This document shows positions 4,364 to 6,568 of a stretch of DNA of 6,568 nt, one piece after another. Source of the stretch: Limnochordia bacterium. Lineage in GTDB: Bacteria > Bacillota > Limnochordia > Darwinibacteriales > B1SED10-159. Positions within the stretch are counted from its first letter, which is position 1. Each line of letters begins with the position of its first letter. The stretch spans positions 1-6,568 of the forward strand of contig SLOZ01000167.1 in assembly GCA_007132255.1 (NCBI GenBank), read 5' to 3'. Both the position numbers and the translations under genes were made by a program. The notes beneath the pieces are model-generated. The model ran no database searches, had not been told where the DNA came from, and saw nothing but the letters and a program-made list of their open reading frames with translations.

Positions 4364-6568
4364 GTACACTGCGTACCCTAAACAAAGCGAATCCTTTCGG
4401 CACCTTAACTGTGCGCATGCAAGAATTTCGCTCTGCCCTACTGGATACAGAGCCTTCAGTCTGTGTTGAACGCGCCCTGCTGACTACAGAGAGTTACCAG
4501 CAGCACGGAGATAAGCCCATGGTGCTGCGGCGCGCCCTGATGTTGGAGAACATCCTTAAAAACATGAGCATTTACATCGAACCGCAAACCCTGTTAGCTG
4601 GCAGCCAAGCCAGTGGCAATCGTTCGGCCCCGATCTTTCCCGAGTATGCCATGGATTGGGTCATCCAGGAGTTGGAAGATTTTGACCAGCGCGACGGCGA
4701 CCGCTTCCAGATTGATGAGGCCAGCAAAGATGCCCTGCGATCCATTGCACCCTTCTGGAAACACAATACACTCAAGGAGCGTGGCTTAGCAGCCATGCCC
4801 GCCGAAAGCAAGGTATTCTACGATTTGGGCATTATCAAAGCTGAGGGGAACATTACCTCTGGCGATGCGCACCTGGCCGTGAATTACGAAAAAGTGCTGC
4901 AGTTCGGTTTGAAGTCCTTTCGTCAGCATACCCAGGCCAAGCTGAACGCTCTAGACCTGGCCCAATATGAGCAACTGAAAAGGTCTTACTTCTACCAAAG
5001 TGTGCTCATTGTTCTTGATGCTGTTGCTGCCTTTGCTGAACGCTACGCCAGTCTAGCCACGGCCATGGCAGAAACAGAGACCGATGCGAGACGTCAGAGT
5101 GAACTCTTGGAAATAGCGCGCATTCTGCGCAAGGTGCCCGAAGAACCCGCTGCTACACTTCATGAGGCTGTCCAGTCCGTGTGGCTGCTGCATGTGGCGC
5201 TTCAGATCGAGTCTAATGGACATTCGCTCTCCTATGGCCGCTTGGACCAATATTTCTGGCCCTTCTACCAGGCGGATCTGGCCGCCGGCAGGACCTCGGA
5301 ACAAGCCGCCTGCGAACTGATGAGCAACCTTTGGCTCAAAACCTATTCAATCAGCAAAATCCGTTCTGCCACGCATACGCGTTTTAGCGCTGGCAGCCCT
5401 TTGTACCAGAACGTAACCATTGGCGGCCAGACACCGGATAAGCAGGATGCAGTCAATCCTATGTCGCACATCATTCTGCGCAGCGTGGCCCAGACCCGCT
5501 TGCCCCAGCCCAACTTAACGGTGCGCTACCACGCGGGGCTCAACGATGACTTCTTCGGTCAATGCCTGCAATTAGTGGCCCTAGGAACCGGCATGCCGGC
5601 GTTCAACAATGACGAAATCATTATTCCCAGCTTTATGGCCAAAGGCGTCCGGGAGGACGATGCGTACAACTACAGTGCCATCGGCTGTGTGGAAGTGGCT
5701 GTTCCTGGCAAATGGGGCTATCGCTGCACGGGGATGAGTTTTCTCAACTTCGCCCGCAGCCTCATGATTGCCCTCAATGACGGTGTCGACCCAGCCAGCG
5801 GAACGCGTCTGGCGCCAGCAAGCGGACACTTCCGTGATATGACCAGTTTTGACCAAGTCATGCAGGCCTGGGATGTCACGATCCGTGAGTTCACCCGCCA
5901 AAGCGTAATCATTGACAGCTGTGCCGACATGGTCTTGGAACAAACCGCTGCCGATATTCTCTGTTCAGCGTTGACCGACGACTGCATTGAACGGGGCTTG
6001 ACCCTCAAGGAAGGCGGCGCCGTCTATGATTTCATCAGTGGCCTCCAGGTGGGCATTGCTAATCTTGCCGACTCGTTAGCTGCTATCAAGAAGTGCGTGT
6101 TTGACGAGTCCTTGTTTACTCCGGCTCAACTTTGGGAGGCACTGCTCAGCGATTTCGCTGGCGAGGAAGGACAGCGCATCCAGGCCGCGCTCACTCGCCG
6201 TGCCCCCAAATACGGCAATGATGAGGACTATGTGGACCAGCTCTTGGTGCAGGCCTATGAGTCGTTTTTGGATGAACTGAGCAACTACAAGAACACTCGC
6301 TATGGGCGGGGTCCCATCGGCGGAGTGTATTACGGTGGAACCTCGTCGATTACAGCTAATGTTCCCCAGGGGGCCTCAACACCGGCGACTCCTGATGGGC
6401 GGCATGCCGGGAAACCATTGGCGGAGGGCTGTTCACCCGGTCATGGACGCGACACCCAAGGTCCAACAGCCGTATTCAAATCCATTGCCAAGCTGCCCAC
6501 AGACCGGATAACCGGTGGGGTATTGTTGAATCAAAAGGTAACTCCCGAGATGCTGGCGAATCCAGAGA
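4360..6568 (+). CDS. Glycyl radical enzyme, YbiW (PflF)-like; candidate 1,5-anhydroglucitol-6-phosphate lyase, 3'-truncated
   Basis: Cytoplasmic, oxygen-sensitive glycyl radical enzyme; 736 residues are visible and the frame is still open at the right edge. From memory, E. coli YbiW is 810 residues, so roughly 75 are missing, including the C-terminal RVAGY-type glycine radical loop. The active site is Cys443 in GCVE with Glu445, the dehydratase/lyase-type motif, not the Cys-Cys pair of pyruvate formate-lyase. Other landmarks: KAEGNITSGDAH at 160-171, IESNGHS at 283-289, AGSPLYQNVTIGGQ at 344-357, PAFNNDEI at 413-420, KWGYRCTGMSF at 451-461 and ATPDGR at 676-681, where the Gly-radical domain begins. 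These nearly match YbiW as I recall it; PflD, CutC, HypD and glycerol dehydratase differ here. YbiW has been reported to open the C-O ring bond of 1,5-anhydroglucitol-6-phosphate to give 1-deoxyfructose-6-phosphate. The start GTG 4360 has a strong ribosome binding site, and its N-terminus aligns with YbiW from the first residues. It forms an operon with the DeoR regulator. A radical-SAM activating enzyme must exist but is not in the window. Family is certain; exact substrate is inferred. Confidence 0.93.
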   Translation, partial: MSTLRTLNKANPFGTLTVRMQEFRSALLDTEPSVCVERALLTTESYQQHGDKPMVLRRALMLENILKNMSIYIEPQTLLAGSQASGNRSAPIFPEYAMDWVIQELEDFDQRDGDRFQIDEASKDALRSIAPFWKHNTLKERGLAAMPAESKVFYDLGIIKAEGNITSGDAHLAVNYEKVLQFGLKSFRQHTQAKLNALDLAQYEQLKRSYFYQSVLIVLDAVAAFAERYASLATAMAETETDARRQSELLEIARILRKVPEEPAATLHEAVQSVWLLHVALQIESNGHSLSYGRLDQYFWPFYQADLAAGRTSEQAACELMSNLWLKTYSISKIRSATHTRFSAGSPLYQNVTIGGQTPDKQDAVNPMSHIILRSVAQTRLPQPNLTVRYHAGLNDDFFGQCLQLVALGTGMPAFNNDEIIIPSFMAKGVREDDAYNYSAIGCVEVAVPGKWGYRCTGMSFLNFARSLMIALNDGVDPASGTRLAPASGHFRDMTSFDQVMQAWDVTIREFTRQSVIIDSCADMVLEQTAADILCSALTDDCIERGLTLKEGGAVYDFISGLQVGIANLADSLAAIKKCVFDESLFTPAQLWEALLSDFAGEEGQRIQAALTRRAPKYGNDEDYVDQLLVQAYESFLDELSNYKNTRYGRGPIGGVYYGGTSSITANVPQGASTPATPDGRHAGKPLAEGCSPGHGRDTQGPTAVFKSIAKLPTDRITGGVLLNQKVTPEMLANPE

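Noticed and set aside
4360..6568. Frameshift or early stop in the glycyl radical enzyme
   Set aside because: Translating the frame from 4360 to the window end gives a continuous family-like sequence without stops; the gene is simply cut by the window edge.

Overview
The window reads as a piece of a bacterial chromosome, most likely from an anaerobic or facultatively anaerobic member of the Bacillota (Firmicutes). The evidence is indirect. There are strong purine-rich ribosome binding sites in front of non-ATG starts (TTG and GTG), a tight U-tailed terminator, moderate GC content judged by eye, and an oxygen-sensitive glycyl radical enzyme. I cannot name a genus. Nothing points to phage, IS elements, CRISPR, tRNA or rRNA.

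Layout, left to right. (1) Positions 1-1055, plus strand: the C-terminal part of a serine beta-lactamase-fold hydrolase whose N-terminus, including the catalytic SxxK motif, lies before the window. (2) Positions 1064-1109: a perfect 19-bp hairpin with A and T tails, a bidirectional terminator shared by two convergent genes. (3) Positions 1171-3282, minus strand: a 703-residue CocE/NonD (peptidase S15-like) serine hydrolase with an extra N-terminal domain of about 150 residues; I place its start at a TTG behind a strong ribosome binding site. (4) Positions 3283-3565: a 283-bp divergent intergenic region with a possible DeoR-type operator and weak promoter. (5) Positions 3566-4363, plus strand: a complete DeoR-family regulator. 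(6) Positions 4360-6568, plus strand: a glycyl radical enzyme cut by the right edge, whose GTG start overlaps the regulator's TGA stop.

The last two genes form a translationally coupled operon. The enzyme is not pyruvate formate-lyase: it has the single-cysteine GCVE active-site motif instead of the CC pair. From memory it resembles Escherichia coli YbiW (PflF) along its whole length. YbiW has been reported to open the ring of 1,5-anhydroglucitol-6-phosphate to give 1-deoxyfructose-6-phosphate, which a fructose-6-phosphate aldolase then splits. The working model is a sugar-phosphate-sensing DeoR protein controlling an anhydrosugar-phosphate lyase operon. The activating enzyme and aldolase would be expected to the right of the window. 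The divergent CocE-like hydrolase shares the control region but may be functionally unrelated.
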